Shown: positions 47,978 through 59,455, counted from the first letter of the stretch. The stretch: DNA of 64,000 nucleotides from Crossaster papposus (GCA_037893245.1 JBAIAA010000513.1:1-64000); one strand, 5' to 3'. The notes: generated by a model from the letters alone, not told the origin. Numbers and translations are program-made.

Positions 47978-47991
47978 ACAAGAGAAATGGG

Positions 47992-48470
47992 TTAAAGGTA
48001 GTTTGTACACCATGTGCTTTTGCTGTAATTTTCGGAAATAGATGGGTTAATGTTAAGGTGGTTCATAATCACAGAATTTTCTATCAATCATTTTACAAAC
48101 CTGACTATTTTCAAACACTGCCCTCGATTTATTGAATTCATCTGATGGAAGTCAAAGAACAGCACTTTTGTCTAGACCTTTCCAGCTTCCATGAACCAAA
48201 CTTCAAACAGGTCAGGGTCACAATATTTATTATAAAATATGAACCCCCTAACCCATCCATTTTTGAAAATTACACCAAAAGCAAATGTGACCCAGCACGA
48301 GTAAATGAGACACTTTGCGGCAAAAATAAAAATTGAGATTTTGATTTCATCATTTAAAGCTTGTTTAGCTTTAAATGATGAAATCAAAATCTCAATTTTC
48401 ATTTTTGCCGCAAAGTGTCTCATTTACTCGTGCTGGGTCACAAATGATGTATACTACCGGTACCTTTAGT
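47992..48470 (+). mobile_element. TTAA-AGG MITE, subfamily copy with nested palindrome
   Basis: TTAA-AGGTAGTTTGTACACCATG ... GATGTATACTACC. A 158-bp palindromic MITE sits inside it at 48286-48443. Confidence 0.7.
48286..48443. mobile_element. Near-perfect palindromic MITE, copy 2 (TGTGACC family 4)
   Basis: Same sequence as at 43888 with a few substitutions, several of them matched in both arms. Inserted inside a TTAA-AGG MITE. Confidence 0.92.
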
Positions 48471-48616
48471 CTGGGAAGTAAAATACTGTATCAACCGATG
48501 ACGTAACCACATAAATCCAGTAAATACATAGCGTCTGTATCTGTTTCAGCCCTCTAGCAAAACGGAAGAATCCGCTTCCTGCTAGAGTGGCACACGTGAT
48601 CGAGGCTAGAGGAGCT

Positions 48617-48715
48617 TAGTTAGTTGGAGTGTTGTAGATGAGTTCAGCAACAGCAGTCTTGAAATGGCTGAATGTGAATGTACTATAGAGTAGATCTATG
48701 GCAAATTGTTGCAGG
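48617..48715 (+). repeat. Direct repeat flanking the GGCGCC block, left copy
   Basis: TTAGTTGGAGTGTTGTAGAT, GAAATGGCTGAATGTGAATG and TACTATAGAGTAGAT recur at 49857. Confidence 0.8.
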
Positions 48716-48892
48716 GTGCACTGGCCTAATTCAAGTCCCATTAAAAACAGTGTAAAATCAACAACGTTCATGACCTAGTTTCATGCAAACTGACATCACT
48801 GGGGTTTCTCAAACAACAATCAGATTATTGTCTTGGCCTTTATATTATCTTTCCATTTCTTTTCAATTTTTGGTGGGTTAGCCGAATTAATG

Positions 48893-49690
48893 TCCGCTCG
48901 GCATGTGTCGCCAAGTGGAATAAACTGGGTGCCATATGGCGTGCGCCAAATGCCACCCGGCTTGCTCCAAAATGTTGCGCCAGTTTGCGCCAGTTCGCGC
49001 CATTACACGGCCATTTGATTCCAAAATTCACCGTGTTGGCGCCATTCGCGCCAATAGACGGCTACTTTGCGCCACTTGGTGATTAGTTTGTGCCAAAGGT
49101 CGCCAAATTGGTTTGAACTTGCTGCCGCTTGGCGCTACTTGCCGACTATATAAATACCGGCCATCGGCTACCTGGTTCAGACCCACCTCAGCTGCTGTAT
49201 GAACAACATCTCTACTGGCGCCGAATGGCGGGCAACCAGGTGCCATTTGGCGCGAAGTAGTCACCAATCGGGTGCCGTTTGGCTCGCGCCACTGCACATT
49301 TGGCGCGCTTTGGCGGGCTATCCGCCTCTGTTGGAATTATTTGGCGCGTAGTGGCGCAAACAAGGTGCGCCAAGTGGCGCCATGTGGCGCGAAATCTCAT
49401 TGGCGCAACTTGGCGCGCGCCATTACATTCCAGTGGATTCCAATAGGCGGATTGTTTGCGCCATTTGGTGCCACTTGGCGGACACTTGGCGCTGATTGCT
49501 CGATGCAAGTGGCGCGACGAAAATTTCAAACATTTTGAAATTTTCTTGCCGCCACATTCAAATTTGGTGCCGTTACGGGCCACCACGAGCCAGTTGGGAG
49601 GCAGTTTGAGCCACTACACGCCACTAGGCACCTTATTGGCGACACTAGGCGCCACAGCAAATTGCATTGGCGCAAACTGGCACCAACTGG
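48893..49690. repeat. Block dense in GGCGC/GCGCC motifs
   Basis: Motifs of the form TTGGCGCC, TTTGGCGCG and their complements occur every 10-25 bp over about 800 bp, in both orientations and with irregular spacing. No clear period and no convincing ORF. The surroundings are AT-rich. Confidence 0.8.
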
Positions 49691-49856
49691 CGCTGGCCCA
49701 GTGGACTCCTAGCATAAAGAACCAGGGCTATAATACACAATCCCGCCATTTTGTTTATCAAACGGCCTCCTTTTTCAAAAGATAAAAGGGGGGGGGGGGC
49801 ACATTTCATGCTAATGCGCTCACATAAAAATTCTCCCTTCAATTAGGGTAGTGCAC

Positions 49857-49955
49857 CCTTAGTTAATTGGAGTGTTGTAGATGAGATTAGCAACAGCAGC
49901 CTTGAAATGGCTGAATGTGGATGTACTATAGAGTAGATATGTGGCAAGTTGTTGC
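49857..49955 (+). repeat. Direct repeat flanking the GGCGCC block, right copy
   Basis: TTGGAGTGTTGTAGATGAGA, GAAATGGCTGAATGTGGATG and TACTATAGAGTAGAT, same orientation as the left copy. Confidence 0.8.
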
Positions 49956-50174
49956 AAAGAGGGATTTTAGCTGGATGGATAGAAGCTGTTGTGGTACATT
50001 TGGTACATTTGTATTTAGTGTACCACAGTCAGTGTTGTGATGAAGTCCATCACTAGTCCATAAAACGGCTGGAATCAAGGAAATCAAAAGTCTTTTCACA
50101 AATCATTTAAACATAACAATGAGAAAGGGTAATTCTTACAGTTCATTTAAATTACAATGAGACTGTTTATTAAA

Positions 50175-50430
50175 AGGTAGAATACACCATTTGAAGATAT
50201 CGAAAATTGTCTACCGAATTATTTAGAAATATCTTACTTATTTGATAGTAAATGATTGTAGGCATCCAGCAAAATGAATGCTCTAGATATTCTATAATTT
50301 TTTCCAACATATATATAATGAGAAAAACAAGAACAACACAAGAGCCACTGCCCCACCAGTTGAAATCAAACCTTGTTTTTCTTGCTTTCCTCGGCATCAA
50401 TAATCAAACAGGTCAGTTAAACGATATATT
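50175..50430 (+). mobile_element. TTAA-AGG MITE family B, 3' end lost
   Basis: AAAGGTAGAATACACCATTTG to AACAGGTCAGTTAAACGATAT; the right terminus is absent. Confidence 0.65.
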
Positions 50431-51035
50431 TCAAAAGAAAAATATATTGTTATTCTTATTTGTGACTTGACTTGAGACAGACCTATGGACTCGCTCGACC
50501 GTAATGCCACCATCATGGCCTCTGGTTCTAGCAACACAATTCACTTAAGAGTACCGCACAAAATCAAAAGGACAGGGATCCTTCAGCGTTTGGTCCCAGA
50601 TCCGGGAATTCCACACCACATAACATTCTCATAGATCAGTTCTTGGGACAGTGATCATGCAAGATCATAATTATAGGCCACTCGTACCTGCGCACTATTG
50701 GGTCAGATACTCTTGAGAAACCCAGATGCATAAAGCTTTGCAAGTCCTTTGCCGAATCACTGCCTATCCCATCCTCCAAACTACATCGTCCGCCGGTAGC
50801 TCAGTCTCCTTCTTACAACACGAGATAAAAGCAAACTTTTAGGACTGTCCAGAGTTGTACCAACTGCTAAAAGGACAGCCCTGTACTATGTCTTGTCCAA
50901 CTATTTAACAATAATTAAATAATGGTATTTTCTGGCCCAGGACTGTTGGCTTAATGTTGGTAGTGGATTATTCTAATCAACTCTAATTAACAAACAAAGA
51001 TACTGACAATATGGGAGATCGCCAAAATACCGTAG

Positions 51036-51107
51036 GGCAAGATAGCTCAGTTGGTAGAGCGCCTGACCGGTATTTCAGAGGTCGCAGGTTCGAGTCTCGC
51101 CTTGCCA
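51036..51107 (+). tRNA. tRNA-like sequence, probably a pseudogene
   Basis: It has a 6-bp acceptor stem (GGCAAG/CTTGCC), a perfect D arm (GCTC AGTTGGTA GAGC), and A-box and B-box sequences (TAGCTCAGTTGG, GGTTCGAGTC). The anticodon arm does not fold as a normal 5-bp stem with a 7-base loop: CTGA/TCAG leaves an 8-base loop and a bulged A. Position 33 is not T. No anticodon can be assigned safely. It may also be the head of a SINE. Confidence 0.45.
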
Positions 51108-51290
51108 AGTTCTTTGTTCACTTTGAAATTTAACTTTTGTTTAGTTTAAAAATGAAGTATGTGGTATCAGCACCAATTTATTTTAATAGTTACTTTCAGT
51201 TTTGCCATTGATTTATTGCTCCTTTTGATGAAATGTATATACCGGTAGTTGGGGCATAATGATTATTTTTAATGTAAATTTAATGATGTT

Positions 51291-51552
51291 TAATTAGTTC
51301 ACAACGGGATTATTTAAAAATTGACTTCCAGGCCCAGGCATGGGATAGTTTTTCACGAACCTCGATCCGAGGTGGGTTCAGGTGGCATCTGTGGGTAGCA
51401 CAACCTAATATATCCATCCTCGCTCGCTGCAAGCTAGTCGCTGACAGATATTTCCAGCCTTAATTGCTCTTGACATGTTTCTTCGTCATTCATTTTGAAT
51501 CCCGGAAAAAAATTGGCATTGTATACACATCATCCGACGTGAACTGGTTAAT
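51291..51552 (-). mobile_element. TTAA-type MITE family A, diverged
   Basis: Left end TTTAATTAGTTCACAACGGG, core CTCGATCCGAGGTGGGTTCA, right end CGACGTGAACTGG-TTAA. Confidence 0.7.
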
Positions 51553-52749
51553 AAATGTCCTGCAATTTGGCAGGGATGTAGTCGAGTCGATCACAAGTCC
51601 CTAGAAGTCCCTGGAAGTCCCTGTAAGTCTCTGCAAGTACATCACAAGTCTTTCAGTTCCAATTCAAATCAGCTTTGACAAAACCATTCCTTTGTCATAT
51701 TGTTCAACCAGTTACTTGTGACTGCCTTTATAAAGGGACTTGTGGCTGGCTTCACGAAAAGACTTGTAATCGGACTTGCAGGGACTGGACTACAACCCTG
51801 CAATTTGGTCAGTGACCACAATAAACAATTTTTAATAAACTATTTCAAATTAAAATTCCAAAAAGGTTTTAGGGGTGAATCTCATAAATTGAAAACTTTA
51901 CTGTTCTCACTACGTTATTTGTACCTCTGTTCGAAAGCTTTTCCATTATATTTGACAATTTTTTTGATGATGTTTTGGAAGTAAATACCCAGTGGATTTC
52001 TAAAAATCTGTTGACATATTTTCAACCACAATGTTTGGTATGTTTAGACATTGGGGTATAGCAGTGTTCGGTATAGCAGTGTTCCACTGTAGTTTCTCCT
52101 TGTATATAATTTTTTTATGGAGTTGTGGTCAACTTTGATGGACGTTTACAGACACACAGTGGCCTTAACTTCAACACTGACCCCTGTTTTTGGCAAGCAG
52201 CATACTCTCTGAAGTCTTAACCGAGGCTTAATGAATAAACCCCCCTCAAACGTCATCAGGTCCAGGGCAGTTGTCCCCTTCTATTAAGGCCATTTTTAAA
52301 ACCCCTGGCTTCGTCTCCGTCTTTGACTCCAGCCCATTGCTAAACTGCACGAATAAAGCCTGAAACGAAGACGAAGCTGGGGTTTGGTCTGGTAACAACT
52401 CGCCCAAAGGTGGAGTCGAGTATCTGGAGGGCTTATTCAGGGAAACTGGGCATGCACGGACTTCCTGTGTGGCAGGAAGGGCTCTATTTGGGATGTTTTT
52501 CTGCAAGGCAGCAGATTAGAGCCAGGACTTGAGTACCACTGACCTGATACTGACAGGGAATATTACTGTCTGTGTCTATTTTTGGCCGGTCTGGTCATTC
52601 AGTGCCAAGGTCTTGTGTAATAAGTTCAGATGTTTTTCATTGCACTGTACTTTTTTGACATGTGTCATGTGTCAACTATTGTATGTCAAGGCTAAGGATA
52701 TACATCTGGGTGGACCTTCGACTACTGGAGTTTGTTCCTATTTTGATTC

Positions 52750-53065
52750 ATGTTGTGTGTGTGAGTTAGTCTTACATACTCACTATGGACCTCTGAACAA
52801 TTGATGCCCACAGGATGCGGGAAGAGGTTATGGTTTGTGGACTTGGACAGGTCCACAGTCTGTTTTGCCCTCTCTGAAAAAGAGCTTTAGAGGAAAAACG
52901 GGTTAGGGTTATATATAGAAAGGGTAAGAGGAATTACCAGTGAGAGTCCCAGAATCAAAATTGGAGGTTAAATTTGTTTTGGGGAAGCGAGAAAGAATTG
53001 TATTTAGTCAACGTTTTCTTAACTACACGAAGACAAAGGAATGTCCACAGTACGTATACATGGTA
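52750..53065 (-). repeat. Dispersed repeat D, copy 2 (inverted)
   Basis: Contains AGAGGTTATGGTTTGTGGAC, AAACGGGTTAGGGTTATATA and AAGACAAAGGAATGTCCACA. Confidence 0.7.
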
Positions 53066-54359
53066 AAGCTAATTGTGTGTGTGTGTCTATAAGCTCCCTT
53101 TGAAAATTGCGGCAGACTGCTGAAAGGAAATTACAACTGAAACAAACATAGTATAGGCCCACATGGGAATGAGTATTTTGAATTTCTAAAGCTGTGTTCC
53201 CATTGGACTTTTGTTTAGTTAACATACCACGACTTTTCTGTAGAATGACCAAATCAAGTCCAATATTAAATTGGATTGCGCCCACAATGTGTAAGTCTTA
53301 CATTCATAATGAAACGTTATGTCGCGGTATAAAAGTCCAAGTGGAAACGCACGGTAGAATTACACGAAAAAATGTCGCGGTAACTAATACCGCGAGGCCG
53401 CAGTCAGACTGCAGTCTATTTGACAGTGCCTGTCGTGATTATGCCAAGATGATGCAACTGGCTGTCCCGTGGTAGTCTGATTGTGAATACTGTTTTGAAA
53501 AAATAGGAAAGCTTTGTAGGATGCGCACATATTGCATTTAAAGCGGTGGTGATTTTCCTGCAGTGTTTTGCAATAAGCCAGTTCAGTACATGTATTCCAA
53601 TTGCGCTTGTGCACATACATGTAGTACGAAGATTTGACAATTGTTCGACTTTTTCGATTGCACGAAAAAATGCACAGATTACGGATTCTGTTATCACGTC
53701 CACTATAGTCTCATTTAATATCTTTAGCGTTTACCCAAATAGAAAAATCGTTGAATTTTCTTGTGCACATGCGCAGTTGGAATACCGAACTGACATATTG
53801 CTAGTGATTTGTGAGCCACAACTTTTCATTCATCAAAATACTCGAACACTAACAAGATGCATTTTCAAGAGAAAAAAACTTGTAAAGGCTAGAGCCTGTG
53901 AACATATTTCAAACCTCCTTCTTGTGTTGAATGAACACGCGAATAGGGTTCAGAATTATAAGAACCAACATGCGACAGTATTTGCGAACAGGATTTATTC
54001 TTTCCGATCAGTGAATAGATGAAAAACGTCAAGAACAAAGATGGCAGACTTGGGCCCTTCCGGAACTTGCGTACATTTTTGTGCATAAAATTGCAGGCAG
54101 TCATTCAGTACAGGAGCAGTATAAATTAAGGAAAATACAATCAAACATGATCATAAAGTTGGTCTTATCTTTGTTGTTCCGGGATGTAAATTCTTTTCGT
54201 AAAAGAAATGTTTATTTTATTTTTATTCAGAGTTTTAATTTTGGGCTGCCATCTTAAATTTTCCTTTGCATGCACTTCACACGCCGCACTCCACACGCAC
54301 TTGGGCATTCGTAATAGGGAACCCCAGAACACTGTTCGCGAGTTTGGGGTTTCAAATAC

Positions 54360-54360
<1 letters not shown>

Positions 54361-54397
<37 letters not shown>
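54361..54397. repeat. Poly-C tract, 37 bases
   Basis: Longest homopolymer in the window. It creates false proline/glycine ORFs on both strands. Confidence 0.95.
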
Positions 54398-54763
54398 TGT
54401 CCAAACTACTTAGATTGGCCGGCAACAACACCTGTCAAGTGGCTTTATCCTATTTCACTAGGCGCCTGTGTTAAAGGGACAATAAACCATTTGTCGGTTG
54501 TGCATTTTTATTGTTTGAAGCAGCAACAGTGCTCACAATATACAGACAGGTGCTTGACAAACAACCTGAAAAAGTTTTTAGCTCTGTGAATGCTGCAAAT
54601 TCTGACAAAACAATATTCGAAGATTTCATTTTTTTTTTTTTTAATCTGTTGAATCACAATTTGAGTCTGCAGTCAGGGCGCGTTCTCATTCAGCCGATTG
54701 CTGCTACTCACGTGTCACGCACTGACCTGACCAATAATAGCACCCACACACCCGTGTTGGTGC

Positions 54764-54965
54764 GAAATACGGTTTTACCCTCTGGAGACGTGAACACAAT
54801 GGGGACAATGGGAGTGAAAAGGTCTCCAAATTGTAATTTCTATAGATGAATAGGTCTCCACTAGGAATTTCACGAATAAGATTTTTGGATTGTACTTAAA
54901 TTACTCAAAAAATAGGGTTATGATGTGGGTTAAGGTTAGTGTTTGGGTTAGGGTATAATATAGGG
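54764..54965 (-). repeat. Dispersed repeat E, copy 3 (inverted)
   Basis: AATACGGTTTTACCCTCTGG, TCTATAGATGAATAGGTCTC and GATGTGGGTTAAGGTTAGTG. Confidence 0.7.
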
Positions 54966-56024
54966 TATATTGGGTCGAAATTTCAACCCAGGAAAATAAT
55001 TGTGGGTAAAATGGGAGCATTTCGAAAAACGTGCTCGACTTTCTAACCATTTTGTACACGAGAACAAAGCCACAGTGATACAAAAATGCGAATACATACG
55101 TTTGAACGCGTGCGCGCACTATTTTTGAAAATTTTCAAAAGTGTGTTTCTAAGAGGCATTTTTTGAAATTACATTATTTTGTGATTTTCTTCAAAATGAC
55201 AACGTGCCAGAAGGAATTTTACAGTGAGTTTAGAATCAATATACAACATTTAAAGTAAGCATTTCAAAAGTATATTTTGATTGGTTACTTTTTTGATAGC
55301 TGCAAAAGATATCATATTCCACCTGTTGTGGCAATTAATATGGACTCAACCAAATTTGTGTCAGTTTTTCCTCTACTTTCTAACTAAATATCAAAACATC
55401 CATGCCCTAGACTTAACCCAAAAGGGTTTGTGTATGGTCTTTACAGAAATTGCCAACAAGACAAACTAAAAAGGTAGACCACAAAAGATCTACCCAGGCT
55501 AAAGTAACAAATCTTGTAGTTTTGTATACAATTTCTGGCGACACTAGATTTTGTGTTTGTTTTGTGGCTATATACTGGCTTATTGACAAACCACCGCTGT
55601 CATGGTTTGGGTCACTTCCTTTTTTGTGGGCCGCCTTCCACAATAGCTCACTTTATAACAACTAAAAATCACTGAACCAGGTACCTGAACTTTTTTGTCG
55701 GCTCTTTTGACCTATTCTTTCTTTATGCAGTGATCAAACAACAATATAGTGACGCCATAGTGATTTTGTTGAGACTGGTTGCACAATAGACAGACAGTGT
55801 GTGAAATATAGTTTGACCGCTTGTGTAAACTGATCTTTTTCTTTCTTTTTTGACCAAGTACAAATAGACAAATTGAAAAGAATGAAATATGTTGTACATG
55901 TACAGGAATATATTGTTGCTTACAGATGATTTTACTAAAGATATTATGCAAATCTTCAATTTCGCTTATTGATTTTATATTGTTTGTTGTTTCTTGTTAA
56001 CATTTGACTAGCTAAAAAAAAAAC

Positions 56025-56168
56025 CACCAACACTCCCACCACCCACCAACACTCCCACCACCCACCCCACCAACACTCTCACCCCACCCCCACCCCCACC
56101 CCCACCCCCACCCTCAAATACCCCCCCCCCCCCCCCCCCACCCTCAAATACCCCCCCCCCCCCCCAAA
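56025..56168. repeat. C-rich minisatellite
   Basis: Units of CACCCACCAACACTCC, then (CACCCC)n, then CACCCTCAAATACCCC with poly-C; strongly strand-asymmetric. Confidence 0.85.
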
Positions 56169-56171
56169 TAC

Positions 56172-56240
56172 CCCTGGTTTGGGAGAAGCAATAAGTGTCT
56201 TGCCCAAAGGCACAAACACAACAACGTTCCTGGTAGATTT
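56172..56240 (-). repeat. Dispersed SINE-like fragment
   Basis: Contains AAGTGTCTTGCCCAAAGGCA, as at 13975. Confidence 0.4.
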
Positions 56241-56694
56241 CATATATGTGACTCAAACATTGGAACCAATTGTCCAGCATTCTTCACGTCATAAAATTCA
56301 GCCATCAATGTTCAGGACAAGGGTTGAAAGGCTCTACTTGGGTAGAAAATCTCAAATCTACATCAGACTAGTACAGTATATACGTACTGGTGCAGTCTGG
56401 GCAACATGCAAGCCTTAAACTGTATTCACAATTGGCTTCGCTCACAATGGAACAATGTTGATTTTAACACTGGTACCACTATAATGTAATATATAATGTA
56501 GTTCTTGTTCAGTATATTTTTATACAAGGTGTTGAAGCACTTCACACATCATTATTACTTCAGTCATTGGGCCCACGAAACATTTCATGTATGTACCATC
56601 TCAGCTCCAACAAGTATACAACTTGATGCTGCCATTTTGGCTCAATTAAAGCAGTTAAATCAACCACACAACATCTCTACCCTTACAGGTACCA

Positions 56695-56870
56695 TTTTCA
56701 CCCCTGGGTGAGGAGAAACAATAAGTGACAAGGTGCCACATGCACCAAGGCCCGGAGTCCAGACTGGAACCCCCAACCTGCAGAATTACCTGCAGACCAT
56801 GAATTCATCCAGACCAGTACAAATTAAACACTCCGGACCACGAGGCCAAGGCACTCCACCACATTAGACC
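56695..56870 (+). repeat. Dispersed SINE-like fragment
   Basis: CCTGGGTGAGGAGAAACAAT and the trailing 'AAATTAAACACTCCGGACCA..GGCACTCC' recur at 37400-37490 and 23345-23460. Confidence 0.4.
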
Positions 56871-57048
56871 CTACCATAGTATGAAAAGGCTGAGGTTATA
56901 CCAGTAGATGTAACACAGCACTATCAACCTCCCTTGGTTCATGTACAATTTGCCTGGGGAATTGGCTTAGGAGGATTAAGTCTGGAGTATCTCTAATCCT
57001 ATATGCAACATCCAGAGGTGTTGCAGCTGAGTCACAAGTGTTGTTAAT

Positions 57049-57800
57049 AAGAGTTTGTTGTAGGCCAGTTACTGGTATTTTACTCCAGGCTTGGCTTCAG
57101 TGCGTTGGTACGGAAATATAAGGCGGCTTATCCCTCCTGTGTGTGTTCCTGGCTATATATGAGACTGATCCAGATTGTTGTATTAAAGAGGTAATATACC
57201 TTTTGCAGACGAAACCTACCCATGGTCTGAGCGAACTGCACCTGACGAGTCTCGCTTTTTAGACATTTTTGTTCTGGTCTCCTTGTTGAAATTTACTGAA
57301 ATAGACTGGTAAGAACTTTTACACGCCGGCATCTTTAATACCTATACTAACCTGAACTCAGTAAATAATTATAATCATAGAACAGTCGGTATATCGCGTG
57401 CATTTTGAGTTCTTACTGTTTTCTCTCTGTGTGATCTCTGTGTCTTTGAACTACCTATCCCCTTGTGCCGGGTTTGACATTACTGGATCTTTATAACCGG
57501 TTGTCAAGTCCACCAACGGTCACATTCCTGAACGGTTTTTAAATCCCAATTTCTTGCACAGCGACTGTTTGAACGTCTGGCGTATCGTGAGGTACGTTAG
57601 GGACTGTAGTTGGACTTTAGGTTCACTATACAACAATATAATAAGAGTTTGTGGTACGCCAGTATTTTATTCCAGGCTTGGCTTCAGTGTGTTGGTACGG
57701 AAATATAAGGCGGCTTATCCCTCCTGTGTGTGTTCCTGGCTATATGAGACTGATCCAGATTGTTGTATTAAAGGGGTAATATACCTTTTGCAGCTATCCA
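57049..57800. repeat. Direct duplication, about 160 bp, 590 bp apart
   Basis: 57049-57211 and 57640-57795 share TCCAGGCTTGGCTTCAGTG, AAATATAAGGCGGCTTATCC and GAGACTGATCCAGATTGTTG with few differences. Confidence 0.85.
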
Positions 57801-57847
57801 AAAGGTAACCAAACAAAATACTGTTGAAAAGCTAACTTGTTGAAAAG

Positions 57848-58145
57848 ATGATGATAATGATGATGATGATCATGCTTTTGTAAAGCGCCATCTATCTAGT
57901 TGCCTATTCCGAGGCGCTGCCAGGAACACCGGGGCGAACCCCTTCTATTAGCGAAGAGTGTTACTGGGTTCTTTTACGTGCATTACACAACGCACGGGAC
58001 CTACAGCTTTACGTCCCATCCGAAGGACGAAGCAATAGTGGTTTAATTGCCTTGCTTAAGGACACACGTGTCGACACCGGGACTCGAACCCACGCTCTGC
58101 GGAACAGAAAACCGAGTTCTTAACCGCCCGACCACGACACTCCAC
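57848..58145 (-). mobile_element. tRNA-derived SINE, short-tail type, reversed
   Basis: Same tRNA head and central domain, but the tail reads (minus) GGCAGCGCCTCGGAATAGGC, then GGCGCTTTACAAA and a (CAT/ATC)n end. Confidence 0.85.
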
Positions 58146-58588
58146 AATATATGAATGATTCTTAACTCCAGGTGAAATTATTCTGTCTGGCATGCTGTCA
58201 TTTAAAAAAAAAAAAAAAAAAATGTCATTTTCAAATGGGCATCTCAAAGATGTACACCTAGACATTTTCTACCAATAGTACACGCAGGTGTTCGAAAAAC
58301 GCGTGACGCACGCATTGGTGCTACTATTGATATGTTCAGTGCGTGACACGTGAGTAACTGCAATTCGCTTGCTGAGAACGCGCCCTGAACGTCCATTGTG
58401 GTCGCAATTCAAATTTAGACTCGGCTAATTTTGAATTGAAATCTTAGAATATTGCATTTTCTCAAAATTGGCAGCATTTACAGAGCTGAAAATTGAATTA
58501 CCGGTCTATACCAAAAAATTCACAATTGGCAGACGGCGATCGTGAAAATAACAAGAACAACAAAAGAACCACTGCCTGACCCGGTTGA

Positions 58589-58831
58589 AAACATAGAGCT
58601 GCTAAGCACAAAAATTTGCTTAGCATGAAAATTTGTCCTTGGCAAAAACAAGGTTACAGACCAAATTTGTACGTGATCTTCATTGTTTTCAATTGATAAT
58701 CAGCTGTTTTTTTGGTTAGCATGAAAAACACGTAGAATTTTGGCTGGTAACCTGTTTTTAATGAGCAAGATTTTTGGTGCTAAGCAAATTTTGTTGCTTA
58801 GCAGCTCTATGAAATTGGCCCCTGGCCTTCA
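58589..58831. mobile_element. MITE with GGGGCCAATTTCA termini, copy 2
   Basis: AGAGCTGCTAAGCACAAAAA ... TTGCTTAGCAGCTCTATGAA, TTGGCCCCTGG. The left outer end is lost. Confidence 0.85.
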
Positions 58832-59047
58832 CACCTCACTCTAACTTTCAAAATTGTCCACCACATTTTTCTTCCATTGCTATTGTCACCTACTACTGTT
58901 GTACGAATACTCATCAGTTTTTGCTTTTGATAACTTCCCTTTCATTTCCTTCCTACACTTGGTCCTTCAACCCAATTACAAATCCCCCTGCATTCCTAAT
59001 GGGCTAAAGCAAAAAACCTGGCGAGATATGTTCACAGTACACCTTGT

Positions 59048-59330
59048 GAGTGTCGTGGCCGGGCGGTTAAGAACTCGGATTTCTGTTCCGCAGAGCGTGG
59101 GTTCGAGTCCCGGTGTCGACACGTGTGTCCTTAAGCAAGGCAATTAAACCACTATTGCTTCGTCCTTCGGATGGGACGTAAAGCTGTAGGTCCCGTGCGT
59201 TGTGTAATGCACGTAAAAGAACCCAGTAACACTCTTCGCTAAGAGAAGGGGTTCGCCCCGGTGTTCCTGGCAGCGCCTCGGAATAGGCAGATGGCGCTTT
59301 ACAAATGCATGATCATCATCATCATCATAT
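59048..59330 (+). mobile_element. tRNA-derived SINE, short-tail type
   Basis: Head GTCGTGGCCGGGCGGTTAAG, B box GGGTTCGAGTCCC, and tail TGGCGCTTTACAAATGCATG with (ATC)n. Highly similar to the reversed copy 0.9 kb upstream. Confidence 0.85.
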
Positions 59331-59384
59331 ACTCCCCAGGGAGCTGAGATAATATTTGGAATGTTTCATGAGCCCAATGACCGA

Positions 59385-59455
59385 GGAAATCTTAGCGCTT
59401 AGAAACATTTGTATTAAGCGCTATATAAATGTTATATATGTTTTTTTATGTTATG
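59385..59455 (+). repeat. LINE/SINE tail fragment
   Basis: TTAAGCGCTATATAAATGTT matches the 3' end of the L2/CR1-like fragment at 31960. Confidence 0.45.

Larger units (their letters stand above)
52000..57045. other. No gene recognised
   Basis: Contains repeats D and E, the C-rich minisatellite and poly-C. Short ORFs have no recognisable domain, and ATG 54040 opens only 15 codons. Confidence 0.45.

Noticed and set aside
49028-49785. ORFs of 88-124 codons in the GGCGCC block
   Set aside because: The GC-rich motif lowers stop frequency in all frames; residues (Trp, Arg, Ala, Pro rich) show no domain.
48617-49955. LTR retrotransposon bounded by the 95-bp direct repeats
   Set aside because: No TG..CA ends, primer-binding site or gag/pol coding between them.
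54165-54589. Polyproline/polyglycine ORFs
   Set aside because: Produced by the 37-base poly-C tract; no flanking domain.
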